Positions 23,952 to 33,368 of a DNA stretch of 64,000 bases are shown here, in pieces (the stretch's first letter is position 1; every line of letters begins with the position of its first letter). Below the pieces are notes generated by a model. The model had not been told where the DNA came from and did not search any database. It saw nothing but the letters and a program-made list of their open reading frames with translations. This DNA comes from SIG480 sp045546975. GTDB taxonomy: Bacteria > Bacillota > Clostridia > Oscillospirales > JAAYXM01. The stretch lies in the NCBI GenBank assembly GCA_045546975.1, contig JAZQDV010000006.1, forward strand, positions 1-64,000, written 5' to 3'. The position numbers were made by a program, and so were the translations under genes.

Positions 23952-25121
23952 TTATTCCTGACACTGCATATATGCTTCGTACAAAGCTTTACCGTCATAG
24001 TTAAACAGTCCCTTTTTCTCAAAGAAAGTTTTGATATTTGGTTTTGAGAGAGTAGGACCGCACATAATCTGTTCATAGTCCATTGCGGGGTGGGAGTTGA
24101 TTTCGCAAAGCTTCATACCGTCTTCTGTGATGATAATGTCAAGACCGAGGTAATCAAGTGAGGAAACGTGCTGACAGATATCTTCGATTTTCTGCTTCAC
24201 ATATGCCCAGTTCGGGAGTGAAGAGGTCCGCCATTCAACTTTTGTATCGGGGTGTTTTTCAAACATCCAGATGCCGTCAGGACAGAATCTTTTATACCTT
24301 ATGCAAAAGTCATTGTATTTTCCTGTTTCGAAATCAAAGCCGACACCAACACCACCGGAGGAAAGGTTGCTGGCTCCGCCGTTTGTGGAGGTTCCGAAGC
24401 GTGCATAGGAAACAGCGCATGACCATGTAGCAGGTGAGTAAAGTGTTTTCTTTGGGTCTTTAGCCATAATAACACGCAAAGTACACTCACTGTCGGGCCA
24501 GACTTCTGCGAGTTCGTGATGCTGGTGTGCGTATTCCGTGATTATATAATTGCGCATCGAATCACGAATCTCTTCAAATCTCGACATATCGATGTTCTTG
24601 TTGTTTTCGATAAACTTGCCGTCTTTGTATTCAATCTTTATAAAACCGAGACCGCCAGAGGTTCCCGAATTTGGCTTCATTGCAAGTATGCCTTTATATT
24701 TGAGAAGATTAAGGAGAAAATCCTGATTCTTCTCAATGCAGGAGGGAAGGTCCATAAGATATGTATAGCTGCCGTCGTTTTCGACATAAGCATAGTATTC
24801 GGGCATTGTGCTTTCACAACCGTTACTGTTAAGAACATACTTAAGAGTTGTTTTATCAAGCCACTTCAGGAAGTGGTTATTCATCGGATGCAGCATAAAA
24901 TAATTGAAGTCCGGGACAAAAGATTTATAGTTTTCTTCAGTCAATCCGTAAAGTTCAATTCTCCCGGGGTAAAAGCCACGCTCTAAAGCCCAACGGATAT
25001 TCTCGGGGGTTGTGGGAAAAGCCTTTTCATCGTCTGAGAGCTTTTTTACAAACATTTTTGACCACTTATAATCCATGCCGAGTTCGCGTACCTTTTCAAG
25101 TAACTTATCGTAATTTGTCAT
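23952..25121 (-). CDS. ATP-grasp protein of the sugar-transfer-associated type
   Basis: This 389-residue protein has an ATP-grasp fold: LAMKPNSGTSGGLGFIKI (glycine-rich loop), ITEYAHQHHELA, CTLRVIMAKD and the metal-binding end DIIITEDGMKLCEINSHPA. It resembles the PF14397 family, commonly found beside polysaccharide genes and thought to join an amino acid or similar carboxylate to a sugar. I place the start at the ATG at 25121 (MTNYDKLLEKV); the frame continues 30 codons upstream across the promoter. It is divergent from the polysaccharide operon. Confidence 0.75.
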   Translation of the reverse strand: MTNYDKLLEKVRELGMDYKWSKMFVKKLSDDEKAFPTTPENIRWALERGFYPGRIELYGLTEENYKSFVPDFNYFMLHPMNNHFLKWLDKTTLKYVLNSNGCESTMPEYYAYVENDGSYTYLMDLPSCIEKNQDFLLNLLKYKGILAMKPNSGTSGGLGFIKIEYKDGKFIENNKNIDMSRFEEIRDSMRNYIITEYAHQHHELAEVWPDSECTLRVIMAKDPKKTLYSPATWSCAVSYARFGTSTNGGASNLSSGGVGVGFDFETGKYNDFCIRYKRFCPDGIWMFEKHPDTKVEWRTSSLPNWAYVKQKIEDICQHVSSLDYLGLDIIITEDGMKLCEINSHPAMDYEQIMCGPTLSKPNIKTFFEKKGLFNYDGKALYEAYMQCQE

Positions 25122-25162
25122 GGAGAGGTGCACCTTCTTTCTTTCGTTGTCAAGATAAAAAA

Positions 25163-25191
25163 AGTATAACATATTGGAGAAAAAAATGCAA
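25163..25191 (-). promoter_or_regulatory. Promoter of the ATP-grasp gene
   Basis: On the minus strand: TTGCAT (25186-25191), 17 bp, TATACT (25163-25168). Confidence 0.6.
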
Positions 25192-25232
25192 TAATTTCTG
25201 GCTTTTGGCAAAAAAATGATTTAACTAAAGGG

Positions 25233-25261
25233 TTGAAATTTGTATTTGTTTGTGCTAACAT
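25233..25261 (+). promoter_or_regulatory. Promoter of the polysaccharide operon
   Basis: TTGAAA (25233-25238), 17 bp, TAACAT (25256-25261), 50 bp before the first gene. Confidence 0.5.
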
Positions 25262-25310
25262 AATAATATGTATATTTCTGCTCTGTTGATAGCTGGAAGG
25301 AGAGTGCAAG

Positions 25311-25985
25311 GTGAGAAAATTCAATCTTTTTTTGAAAAGAGCATTTGATATTTGCGCAAGCCTTTTGTTGGTAATCATATTGACGGTGATACCGTTTCTT
25401 ATAGTTATTCCGCTTATGATAAGATTGACTTCCAAGGGGCCTGCGATTTTTACTCAGGACAGAGTTGGCAAAGACGGAAAGATATTTAAGATTTACAAGT
25501 TCAGGACGATGCTTATACCCGAAGAAAGCTTTGCTGAGGATGGCAGACCGCTTGAGCCAAAAGAGAGGATTACAAAGGTAGGGAAATTTTTGAGAAAAAC
25601 AAGTCTTGATGAGCTTGCACAGTTGTTTAATATTCTGAATGGAACAATGAGCATTGTCGGCCCGAGACCCACACTTCCTCATCAAATCGAAAATTATAGT
25701 GAACGGCATCATATTCGCCACAAAATGAGCCCGGGTGTTACGGGATGGGCACAGGTCAATGGGCGAAATGACCTGAGTTGGACTGAAAAAATCGAATTTG
25801 ATATCGAGTACATAGAAAAGTTCAACTTCTGGTTTGACATAAAAATTCTGTTTAAGACTGTATGGGTTGTTCTTGCCGGTAAGGGCATTGAATTCACAAA
25901 AAGTGATAACCTGAGCAAGTTCAACACCAAAAGCACAGCAGTCGATACTGAGCCTGTCGCTTTGGAAGAAGAAACTAAAGTATAA
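25311..25985 (+). CDS. Initiating sugar phosphate transferase (EpsL/PglC/WcaJ type)
   Basis: This 224-residue bacterial sugar transferase places the first sugar phosphate on undecaprenyl phosphate. It has one N-terminal membrane hairpin, then the catalytic core: FKIYKFRTM, KTSLDELAQLFNILNG (the Asp-Glu pair), SIVGPRP and PGVTGWAQVNGRN. The GTG start follows GGAAGGAG. A non-conserved acidic tail of about 25 residues ends the protein. First gene of the polysaccharide operon. Confidence 0.9.
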   Translation: MRKFNLFLKRAFDICASLLLVIILTVIPFLIVIPLMIRLTSKGPAIFTQDRVGKDGKIFKIYKFRTMLIPEESFAEDGRPLEPKERITKVGKFLRKTSLDELAQLFNILNGTMSIVGPRPTLPHQIENYSERHHIRHKMSPGVTGWAQVNGRNDLSWTEKIEFDIEYIEKFNFWFDIKILFKTVWVVLAGKGIEFTKSDNLSKFNTKSTAVDTEPVALEEETKV

Positions 25986-26005
25986 GAAGAGAAGGAGAGC
26001 TTACT

Positions 26006-27235
26006 GTGAAAGCACTTGTTTTATGTGGAGGACTTCCGCAGAGAGCTTTGATAAAAGAGCTCAAAAGTCGCGGCGTTTATACAATTCTTGCAGATATGAA
26101 CGAAAAGGTCGCAGCAAGAGAATATGCAGACAAGTTTTATCCCGTATCTGTACTTGATGTGGATGCCGTGAGAAAAGTGGCAATTGAAGAGCGGGTAGAC
26201 TTTATCCTCACAGTATGTGCCGACCAGGTGCTTCAGGTTGTTGCACAGCTAGCAGAGGAGCTTGGACTTCCTTGGTACATAGATTACGAAACTGCGGAAA
26301 ACGTTTCCAAAAAATCCTATATGAAAAAGATTTTTTGGGAAAACGATGTGCCTACTACAAAATTCGTAATAATGGAGCAGTTTGACGAGGATAAAATCAA
26401 GCACCTCAATTATCCTATTATCGTAAAGCCTGTTGATTCTTATTCTTCCAGAGGTGTTTGCAAGGTAAACACTCTTTCTGAACTCAAGGTGGCTTTCGAC
26501 AATGCAGTCAATATAAGCCGTACGAGTGGCGCGATAGTAGAGGAGTTTGCCGAGGGCGAAGAGATAACGGTTGATGTGTATGTTGAAGACGGAAAAGCGC
26601 ATGTTTTGTGCTTGTCCAAGCTCGATAAGATTTCAGGTAACGACAAGTTTGTTATAAACAGAAGCCATATTCCTGCTCCTGTGTCTGATAGCGTCAGAGA
26701 GCGTATATGCGAGGTCGCACAGAAGATAGTAGATGCATTCAGCCTCAAAGATTGCCCGATGCTTATACAGCTTATATCGAACGGGGAAAAGATATCTGTT
26801 GTTGAGTTCTGCGCAAGAACGGGCGGCGGAATAAAATTCCTTATGATAAAGAAAATTTCGGGCTTCGATGTTGTACGCGCGGTTGTGGACCTGACTCTCG
26901 GAGAAAAGCCTCACGTCGAGGAGATTAAGACTGCGGACAAGTTTACGGTAAATGAGTTTATTTACTGTAAAGACGGTGAATTTGATCACGTTGAAGGCTT
27001 TGAAGAGCTGCTTTCTGAAAACGTAATTGTTGAGTATTCTGCTTTCAAGGCCAAAGGCTTTAAGTTTGACGGAATAAAGAGCAGTGGAGACAGAGTTGCG
27101 TATTTCAGCGTTGAGGCAGAAACACTTGATGAACTTAAAGCAAAGCACGAGCTTGCAAATTCCCGGATAAAAGCTCTTGATGTAAACGGTGTTGATTTAA
27201 TTCGCCACGATTTAATTTCGGAATATCACCGATAG
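26006..27235 (+). CDS. ATP-grasp ligase (carbamoyl-phosphate-synthase-like)
   Basis: This 409-residue protein has a pre-ATP-grasp Rossmann-like region (MKALVLCGGLPQRALIKEL), then the ATP-grasp domain (YPIIVKPVDSYSSRGVC, IVEEFAEGEEITVDVYVEDG, VEFCARTGGGIKFLM). Such enzymes form an amide or thioester from a carboxylate and ATP; in this setting it may decorate a sugar with an amino acid or make a sugar-lactate-like linkage (inference). GTG start with GAAGGAGAG. It is the second gene of the operon, 20 bp after the transferase. Confidence 0.75.
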   Translation: MKALVLCGGLPQRALIKELKSRGVYTILADMNEKVAAREYADKFYPVSVLDVDAVRKVAIEERVDFILTVCADQVLQVVAQLAEELGLPWYIDYETAENVSKKSYMKKIFWENDVPTTKFVIMEQFDEDKIKHLNYPIIVKPVDSYSSRGVCKVNTLSELKVAFDNAVNISRTSGAIVEEFAEGEEITVDVYVEDGKAHVLCLSKLDKISGNDKFVINRSHIPAPVSDSVRERICEVAQKIVDAFSLKDCPMLIQLISNGEKISVVEFCARTGGGIKFLMIKKISGFDVVRAVVDLTLGEKPHVEEIKTADKFTVNEFIYCKDGEFDHVEGFEELLSENVIVEYSAFKAKGFKFDGIKSSGDRVAYFSVEAETLDELKAKHELANSRIKALDVNGVDLIRHDLISEYHR

Positions 27236-27247
27236 AGGGTTGTTTTT

Positions 27248-28453
27248 ATGAACGTTTTATTTCTTTCGATAAGTCCTATGGCACATCTGAGTTCTCATTC
27301 CATATCTCTTGACCTTATCCATGAATTTGTTAGAAATGGGCATAAGGTTTATGTGGTTTGTGGTCTTGAACGAGGAAATTCGCAGAGCACCTTTCTTGCA
27401 GAAGAAGCAGGGGCAACCGTACTCCGCGTAAAAATAGGAAAAAACAAAAAAGCAAATCTGATAGAAAAGGGAATAACAACTCTCCTTCTGCCGTTTTTAT
27501 ACAAGTCGGCGGTAAAAAAGTATTTTAAGGATGTCAAGTTTGATCTTGTTATGTATCCGACGCCACCCGTAACCCATGTGGGTACTGCAAAATACATCAA
27601 GCGTCGCGACGGTGCAAAGACATATCTTCTCCTCAAGGATATTTTTCCACAGAATGCGGTTGATATCGGAATGATGAGAAAGTCGGGACTTAAAGGCATA
27701 ATTTACCGTTACTTCAGAATGGTGGAAAAGAAGCTTTACAGGATTTCTGACTACATCGGATGTATGTCCGAGGCGAATGTTGATTATCTATTGAAGCACA
27801 ATCCGGAAATCTCACCTGAAGCTGTTGAAGTTTGTCCGAACAGTATAGAGATACAGGATTTACCTGTGACCGAGGATGAGTGCGCGGCACTTCGTGAAAA
27901 ATACGGAATACCCCCAGATAAAAAAGTGTTCATTTACGGGGGTAACCTTGGAAGACCGCAGGGCATCCCGTTCTTGATGGAGTGCCTGAAGACCGCACAA
28001 GAAAAGGAAAACGCTTTCTTCCTTGTCGTGGGAGACGGCACCGAATACGGAAAGCTTGAAAAGTTTTTTGCAGATGAGAAGCTTCCAAACGCGAAGCTTT
28101 TGAAAAAATTACCGAAGGAGGATTATGACCGTCTCGTTTCCGCGTGTGATGTAGGGCTTATCTTCCTTGACCATCGCTTTACCATTCCGAATTTTCCGTC
28201 GAGGCTTCTTGCGTATATGCAGAAGAAAATGCCCGTTATTGCGTGTACGGATCCAAACACCGATATCGGAAAAGTCGTTTCCGAAAACGGTTTCGGTTGG
28301 TGGTGCGAAAGCAATGATGCAGAAAAGTTTGCTGATATTATAGATGTCTCACTTGGTTCAGATCTCAAGTCGATGGGCGAGGCAGGATATGAGTTTTTGA
28401 AAGAAAATTATACGGTGTCCAAGAGTTATGCGACGATAATGAGAAGAATGTAG
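27248..28453 (+). CDS. Glycosyltransferase, GT4-like
   Basis: This 401-residue GT-B protein has an N-terminal acceptor domain (LSISPMAHLSSHSISLDL) and a C-terminal nucleotide-sugar domain with KVFIYGGNLGRPQGIPFLME, FFLVVGDGTEYGKLE, and IPNFPSRLLAYMQKKMPVIA. The pattern resembles WbuB-type N-acetyl-fucosamine transferases (inference). The CapEFG enzymes that make the donor UDP-L-FucNAc lie downstream in the same operon. Confidence 0.8.
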   Translation: MNVLFLSISPMAHLSSHSISLDLIHEFVRNGHKVYVVCGLERGNSQSTFLAEEAGATVLRVKIGKNKKANLIEKGITTLLLPFLYKSAVKKYFKDVKFDLVMYPTPPVTHVGTAKYIKRRDGAKTYLLLKDIFPQNAVDIGMMRKSGLKGIIYRYFRMVEKKLYRISDYIGCMSEANVDYLLKHNPEISPEAVEVCPNSIEIQDLPVTEDECAALREKYGIPPDKKVFIYGGNLGRPQGIPFLMECLKTAQEKENAFFLVVGDGTEYGKLEKFFADEKLPNAKLLKKLPKEDYDRLVSACDVGLIFLDHRFTIPNFPSRLLAYMQKKMPVIACTDPNTDIGKVVSENGFGWWCESNDAEKFADIIDVSLGSDLKSMGEAGYEFLKENYTVSKSYATIMRRM

Positions 28454-28480
28454 AGTTTTCTTTCTGAAAGGTTGTAGCTT

Positions 28481-29785
28481 ATGAATGCGGAAAAGTCTCC
28501 AAACAAAAAAGTTTTGATAATAAGCAACAATGTCCTTTCCCATACAAGAAATAACGGAAAGACGATATTGTCATTTATTGACGGACTTGATGCGGGTAGC
28601 ATCAGTCAACTGTATTTTAATGGCGAAAAACCGTCTGTTGCGGGATATTCGTATTATCAACTCTCGGACCGCGATGTGATAAAGGGTATTTTTAATGCGA
28701 ACAGGAGAGGACGCTTCTGGAACAACTTTGAGACAGACGAAAAGCCCGACGCAAAAAGCGGAGGCTCCGTAAAAAAACGCCCGTCACCGCTTGCAAGACT
28801 TGCAAGGGATATTCTTTGGCTCGGACGTTGGAAATCGAAAAAGCTTATTTCGTGGCTTGATAAAAATTCTCCCGATGTCATTTTCTTTGTGGCAGGAGAT
28901 AGCGGGTTTTCCTACAACATCGTAAAGTATGTTGCAGGCAGATATAAGGCAAGGCTTGTCACATATATAACTGACGACTACATAATGCCCAGAAGCCGTG
29001 AAAAACTGATTGATAAAATAAGACGTTTCTATATAAGACGTAAAATGCTCTCGTGTATTTCCCGCTCGGATGCATATTTTACCGTATCGGGAATTATGCA
29101 GAAGGAGTATGGAAAGCTGACCGGGAAGCAGAGCAAAATAATTATGAATATGACACCGCCCTTGCTTGATGAAAACCTCAATTCCGCTTATTCTGATTGT
29201 GAGCGAAGGGTCATGATATATACGGGAAGCCTCTACTACGGCAGAGACGGTGTTTTGGGACGTATAGCAGAGGCCTGTGAGAAGTACAATCTTACTTGCA
29301 ACGAAGAAAAAGAAAAGGTTGCGATAAAGATATATTCAAACAGTGCGGTGACAGAAGAGGGAAGAACTGTTTTTGAGAGAGAATGCTGCAAGTTTTGCGG
29401 CTCACTCAACCCGACTGAGCTCAAAGAGGCGTTCAACAGCGCAGATGTTCTTCTTTTTGTAGAGTCGTTTGACCCGATGATGCAGGAAAAGACGCGCTAT
29501 TCGCTTTCAACCAAGGTTCCTGAATATATGTCGGTTCGCAAGCCTATTTTTGCTGTGGGTCCGTCAGGAATCGGCTCTATAGATTATTTGTCTGATGTCG
29601 CGTTTTGTGCTTTCTCGGAGGACGAGATAGAAAAAGCTCTCTTTGAGATGCTCACATCCCCCAAAAGATGTGAGGAGCTGTCATTGGCGGCAGTGGAAAA
29701 ATATAACAAGTATCACGATACAAAAAAGCAAAAACATTTGTTTTTGGAAAACTGCTTTGGGGAAAGCTTTCTTGATTTGAGGTAA
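28481..29785 (+). CDS. Putative glycosyltransferase (GT-B fold)
   Basis: This 434-residue cytosolic protein has an N-terminal part with VLIISNNVLSHTRNNGKT and a C-terminal part with MIYTGSLYYGRDGVL, CKFCGSLNPTELKEAFNSAD and LSTKVPEYMSVRKPIFAVGP, which are the hallmarks of a GT4-like donor domain. Sugar specificity unknown. It lies between the GT4 enzyme and the polymerase and is probably cotranscribed. Confidence 0.7.
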   Translation: MNAEKSPNKKVLIISNNVLSHTRNNGKTILSFIDGLDAGSISQLYFNGEKPSVAGYSYYQLSDRDVIKGIFNANRRGRFWNNFETDEKPDAKSGGSVKKRPSPLARLARDILWLGRWKSKKLISWLDKNSPDVIFFVAGDSGFSYNIVKYVAGRYKARLVTYITDDYIMPRSREKLIDKIRRFYIRRKMLSCISRSDAYFTVSGIMQKEYGKLTGKQSKIIMNMTPPLLDENLNSAYSDCERRVMIYTGSLYYGRDGVLGRIAEACEKYNLTCNEEKEKVAIKIYSNSAVTEEGRTVFERECCKFCGSLNPTELKEAFNSADVLLFVESFDPMMQEKTRYSLSTKVPEYMSVRKPIFAVGPSGIGSIDYLSDVAFCAFSEDEIEKALFEMLTSPKRCEELSLAAVEKYNKYHDTKKQKHLFLENCFGESFLDLR

Positions 29786-29789
29786 TGAA

Positions 29790-31013
29790 ATGGGAAACAA
29801 AAAGGGAGTAATAATTAAGTTTGGAGACAAAAGCATAGATTCAAAAAGAATGCTCATTCTTTTTGTTATTATAGATTTGCTTGTTTTTCCGTATATACGT
29901 GCACTCCATGCAGGCGCGGGAATGATTTTTGTCGCTTTATGGTGTTTGCCAAACGTTATGAAAAGGGTAAAGGAATATACCTGGATTTTTGCGGCGTTTG
30001 TTGCATTCTCAAATCTGAATGGATATCTGTTTCATTATGTCGGAACTTTTGGTGTGACCCAGGCGATAATGGTTATTTATGGTTTTGTTTTGCTTGATTT
30101 CTTTGCAGAAGCAGACCTTGAAGGAAATGGCGGGATAATAAAGAAAATTCTTGTGGCCTATATTATTTTAACATCTGCATTTGCTCTTCTTTATGCGGTA
30201 GCTCCCGAAGAATATTTCTCAATTCGTTCAAACTGGACGATGAGCGATACACAAATAGAGTTTACAACGATGAGAATTAACCGCTTCACATCAATCTTCT
30301 CTGACCCCAATAACGCAGGTGCGGCACTTACGGCACTGCTTGCATACATTCTTGTGTACGAGGATGTAAAGCCGTTAACCTTGGCTACGATTTGCGCATG
30401 CACATTTGTGTGTGTTGTTCTTACCTATAGCGTAACGGCTTTGGTTTTGTTTATCTCAGTTATACTTATTTATCTCCTGATAGGAAGCAAGGCCGTTGAG
30501 CACAAGAAAAAGAGAGTCACATTGTTTTTTGTTGTTTGTATAGCTGTTGGAGTGTGCGCAGAATTTCTTTTTGCGGCAAACGCAGACCCGTCATCAAACC
30601 CGTACATCTATGCCTTGCAGAAGCGCATAGAAGGAAATACGGAAAACGCAAGCCTCGGCGGTCGACTTCCGAGATGGCAGGAGCTTCTGACAACACTTTC
30701 GATATGGGACTATATTCTTATCGGAAAAGGCGTTGTGCTTGACGCTAACGGAAAGTCTTTCCAGCCGCATAACGGAATTTTGTTCCTGCTTTATTCGTAC
30801 GGACTTCCTGCTGTATATCTCTATTTGAAAAAGTTTTACAACTTCGCGCAGAAAAAGCTTATATTCTACTTGCCGGCAATTGTTATTTTCGTAGCTGTTT
30901 TTATCAACGTAGGTTTTTCGGATTATCGATTCCTTACGTTGTCGACGCTTATAATAGCTCTTTCCAAGAGCAAATGTAAGATTTTGGCTGAAAAAGCAAA
31001 GAAAGAAGCTTAG
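29790..31013 (+). CDS. Wzy-type O-antigen/EPS polymerase
   Basis: This 407-residue membrane protein has about ten hydrophobic segments and a larger loop with RITSIF-type arginines (NRFTSIFSDPNNAGAAL) and the late LGGRLPRWQELL and PHNGILFLLYSYGLP motifs, as in O-antigen ligase/polymerase family proteins. It would join the lipid-linked repeat units outside the membrane. It starts 4 bp after the previous stop. Confidence 0.75.
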   Translation: MGNKKGVIIKFGDKSIDSKRMLILFVIIDLLVFPYIRALHAGAGMIFVALWCLPNVMKRVKEYTWIFAAFVAFSNLNGYLFHYVGTFGVTQAIMVIYGFVLLDFFAEADLEGNGGIIKKILVAYIILTSAFALLYAVAPEEYFSIRSNWTMSDTQIEFTTMRINRFTSIFSDPNNAGAALTALLAYILVYEDVKPLTLATICACTFVCVVLTYSVTALVLFISVILIYLLIGSKAVEHKKKRVTLFFVVCIAVGVCAEFLFAANADPSSNPYIYALQKRIEGNTENASLGGRLPRWQELLTTLSIWDYILIGKGVVLDANGKSFQPHNGILFLLYSYGLPAVYLYLKKFYNFAQKKLIFYLPAIVIFVAVFINVGFSDYRFLTLSTLIIALSKSKCKILAEKAKKEA

Positions 31014-31042
31014 GCCTTTTAAGAAAGCGAGTTTAGAAAGTT

Positions 31043-32122
31043 ATGGGAACAAAGAAAAGGTATCTCGGTATAGATTTGCTCAAGGGTATCGCAATGATAC
31101 TGATTATCCTGCTGCATTCCATTCAACGCATTGACGGGATACCGTCGATAGTGCGCCTCCCTCTGCTTTTTGGACAAGTTGGAGTTCAACTCTTCTTTGT
31201 TTGCTCGGGCTTTCTTCTTGCAAAGACGTATTTCAAAAATGACACTTCGATATCTCTTTCTTCGCACGGTAGGTATATGATAAAAAAATATGTTTCACTT
31301 GCTTTGCCGTTCGTTTTCTTTTTGATTGTATACATAACAATAAATCTTCTTTTTGAAAAAAACGGAATAGAAGTCCCGTACGAGAACAATACATCATTAA
31401 TTTCGGTTTTGTTGAATGCTTTGATGCTTCACGGACTTTTTCCTTTCTGTCTTAACAATGTTGTCCCGGGCGGATGGTTTGTGGGAACATTATTCATATT
31501 ACTCTTGGTTTCACCACTCTTTCGTTTTGAGAAAAAGAGGACCTACGAGCTTGTTGCGGTAGCAATTGCTGTTGTGGCAGTCGTTCTTTCTGTGCTCTTG
31601 AAAGCAGTTGGGGTTTCTACGGACAACGGTTCATATTTTTATTTTTCGTTTTTCAATCAGTTACCTGCGTTTATCATAGGAATCAAGATGGGGACATTTG
31701 AGCAGGAAGAGCGAAGTCATTCTGGATTTGTTTTTGTAAAGTCTGCGTTCTGTTTTGTGCTTGTACTGGTTTTGTTCTTTTTCGGCTTTTCCTTCTCGTA
31801 TGCGATTATACCGATTCTGTCAGCTGTTGCCTTTGAGGGTGTATATGAGCTTATGTGTAAAATACCTGAAGAAAAGCTCGAAAAGTTCGGCGGATTTTTT
31901 ATAAAACTTGGTAGAAACACATACCCTGTATATCTTGCACATTTTCTTACGGTGTGGTATGTTCCTGTCCTTATTGTGGGGGTGTCCGGATGCAAAATAG
32001 GGGGGGTACTTCTATGGATAATATCCTTGCTCGCAAGCCTCATCCTGTGCTTTGCCGCATCGGGCATCAACGGTATGTTTGGCAGAATGATTAAGGCAAC
32101 GGTGGCTAAGCTCAAACTCTGA
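31043..32122 (+). CDS. Acyltransferase family 3 membrane protein
   Basis: This 359-residue, ten-helix membrane protein begins RYLGIDLLKGIAMILIILLH, the classic start of acyltransferase-3 (OafA/NodX type) proteins, with QVGVQLFFVCSGFLLAKTYF following. It probably acetylates or otherwise acylates the polysaccharide. Ribosome site weak (AGAAAG). Confidence 0.85.
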   Translation: MGTKKRYLGIDLLKGIAMILIILLHSIQRIDGIPSIVRLPLLFGQVGVQLFFVCSGFLLAKTYFKNDTSISLSSHGRYMIKKYVSLALPFVFFLIVYITINLLFEKNGIEVPYENNTSLISVLLNALMLHGLFPFCLNNVVPGGWFVGTLFILLLVSPLFRFEKKRTYELVAVAIAVVAVVLSVLLKAVGVSTDNGSYFYFSFFNQLPAFIIGIKMGTFEQEERSHSGFVFVKSAFCFVLVLVLFFFGFSFSYAIIPILSAVAFEGVYELMCKIPEEKLEKFGGFFIKLGRNTYPVYLAHFLTVWYVPVLIVGVSGCKIGGVLLWIISLLASLILCFAASGINGMFGRMIKATVAKLKL

Positions 32123-32144
32123 AGATGGGAGTAGGGAGAAAAGT

Positions 32145-33368
32145 ATGTCGCAGAAAATATCATTAAAAGAAGTAATAAAAAACTTAATGTATAGCTTTAC
32201 GTCCTTTGCGATGCCCACGGCAGTACTTCAATTTCTTATTCAGCCGCTGCTCGCACGTGAGCTTGGTGCGGAAATGAACGGGCAATACCTCACGATTATG
32301 TCCTTCCATTATTTTATGGTCGGAATTACCGCTACGGTATTGAATCATGTAAGGCTTCTGCAACAAGAAGAGTACGAAAAGAAAAAGCTGCGCGGAGATT
32401 TCAATATTTTTCTCCTGATTTACGCGTTTGTCGCGATAATAGCAGTACCTCTTTCGTGGTTGTATTTCACGAAAACGGTAAATGTAACAGATGTATCGCT
32501 GATGCTTCTTGTCGCGTTTTTCTACATATACCATGACTATATTTTTGCAGAATACAGACTCAAGCTCCAATATAACAAAATACTTATAAATAATATCCTG
32601 ATGTCGGTGGGTTATGTACTGGGCTTCTTTATTTTTAGGTCAGTAAGGCATTGGCAGATAATATTTATCGTTGCTTATGCGATACCCACGGTATATGACC
32701 TGATAAACACAACGTTCATCAAAGAACCCATTTCAAAGACTCCGCTTTTTCGACAGACGGCAAAAAAGGTGCTTACGCTTACGTGCTCAACGTCGCTCGG
32801 CTCTCTTACAACCTATTGTGACAAGCTTATACTGTATCCGCTGCTTGGTGGTGTGAGCGTGTCTGTTTATTATTCTGCGGCTATTGTAGGAAAGCTTCTT
32901 TTGCTCGTGTCTTCGCCGATGAATAGCGTTCTGCTCAGCTATCTTGTAAAGATAAAACAGCTTGACAAACAGCGGATTGCAAAAAAGGTTTTACCCCTTT
33001 TGGGTCTGTTTGTTCTTGCTTATGTATGCTGTGTGGCTATCGGATATCCTTTGACCTCTTTCTTATATCCCGAGTGGGCAGAGCAATCCAAGTTCCTGAT
33101 TCCGCTTACGGTTGCGGCAAGTATGTTTTCTCTCATAGCAAATCTTCTGAATACGATAGTTCTTCGTTTCTGCAAAACGTCGTATCAGGTTGTAATACAA
33201 ATAGTTTCACTGGTTATCTATCTTGTCATATCTCTTTTCTCGTTGCACTTCTGGGGACTGTTCGGCTTCTGCGCTGCGGTCACCTGTGCAAATGCCCTGA
33301 AAACAATTATTCTGTTGCTTATAATTTGTTTCAAAAAAACTGTCATAAATAGTGAGGAGGAAGAATAA
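32145..33368 (+). CDS. Wzx-like oligosaccharide flippase
   Basis: This 407-residue protein has about twelve hydrophobic segments and belongs to the MATE-like/polysaccharide transport superfamily. Typical features are the early FLIQPLLARELGAEMNGQY and the even spacing of helices to the C-terminus. It flips the undecaprenyl-linked repeat unit across the membrane. The stop codon overlaps the start of capE (TAATG). Confidence 0.75.
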   Translation: MSQKISLKEVIKNLMYSFTSFAMPTAVLQFLIQPLLARELGAEMNGQYLTIMSFHYFMVGITATVLNHVRLLQQEEYEKKKLRGDFNIFLLIYAFVAIIAVPLSWLYFTKTVNVTDVSLMLLVAFFYIYHDYIFAEYRLKLQYNKILINNILMSVGYVLGFFIFRSVRHWQIIFIVAYAIPTVYDLINTTFIKEPISKTPLFRQTAKKVLTLTCSTSLGSLTTYCDKLILYPLLGGVSVSVYYSAAIVGKLLLLVSSPMNSVLLSYLVKIKQLDKQRIAKKVLPLLGLFVLAYVCCVAIGYPLTSFLYPEWAEQSKFLIPLTVAASMFSLIANLLNTIVLRFCKTSYQVVIQIVSLVIYLVISLFSLHFWGLFGFCAAVTCANALKTIILLLIICFKKTVINSEEEE

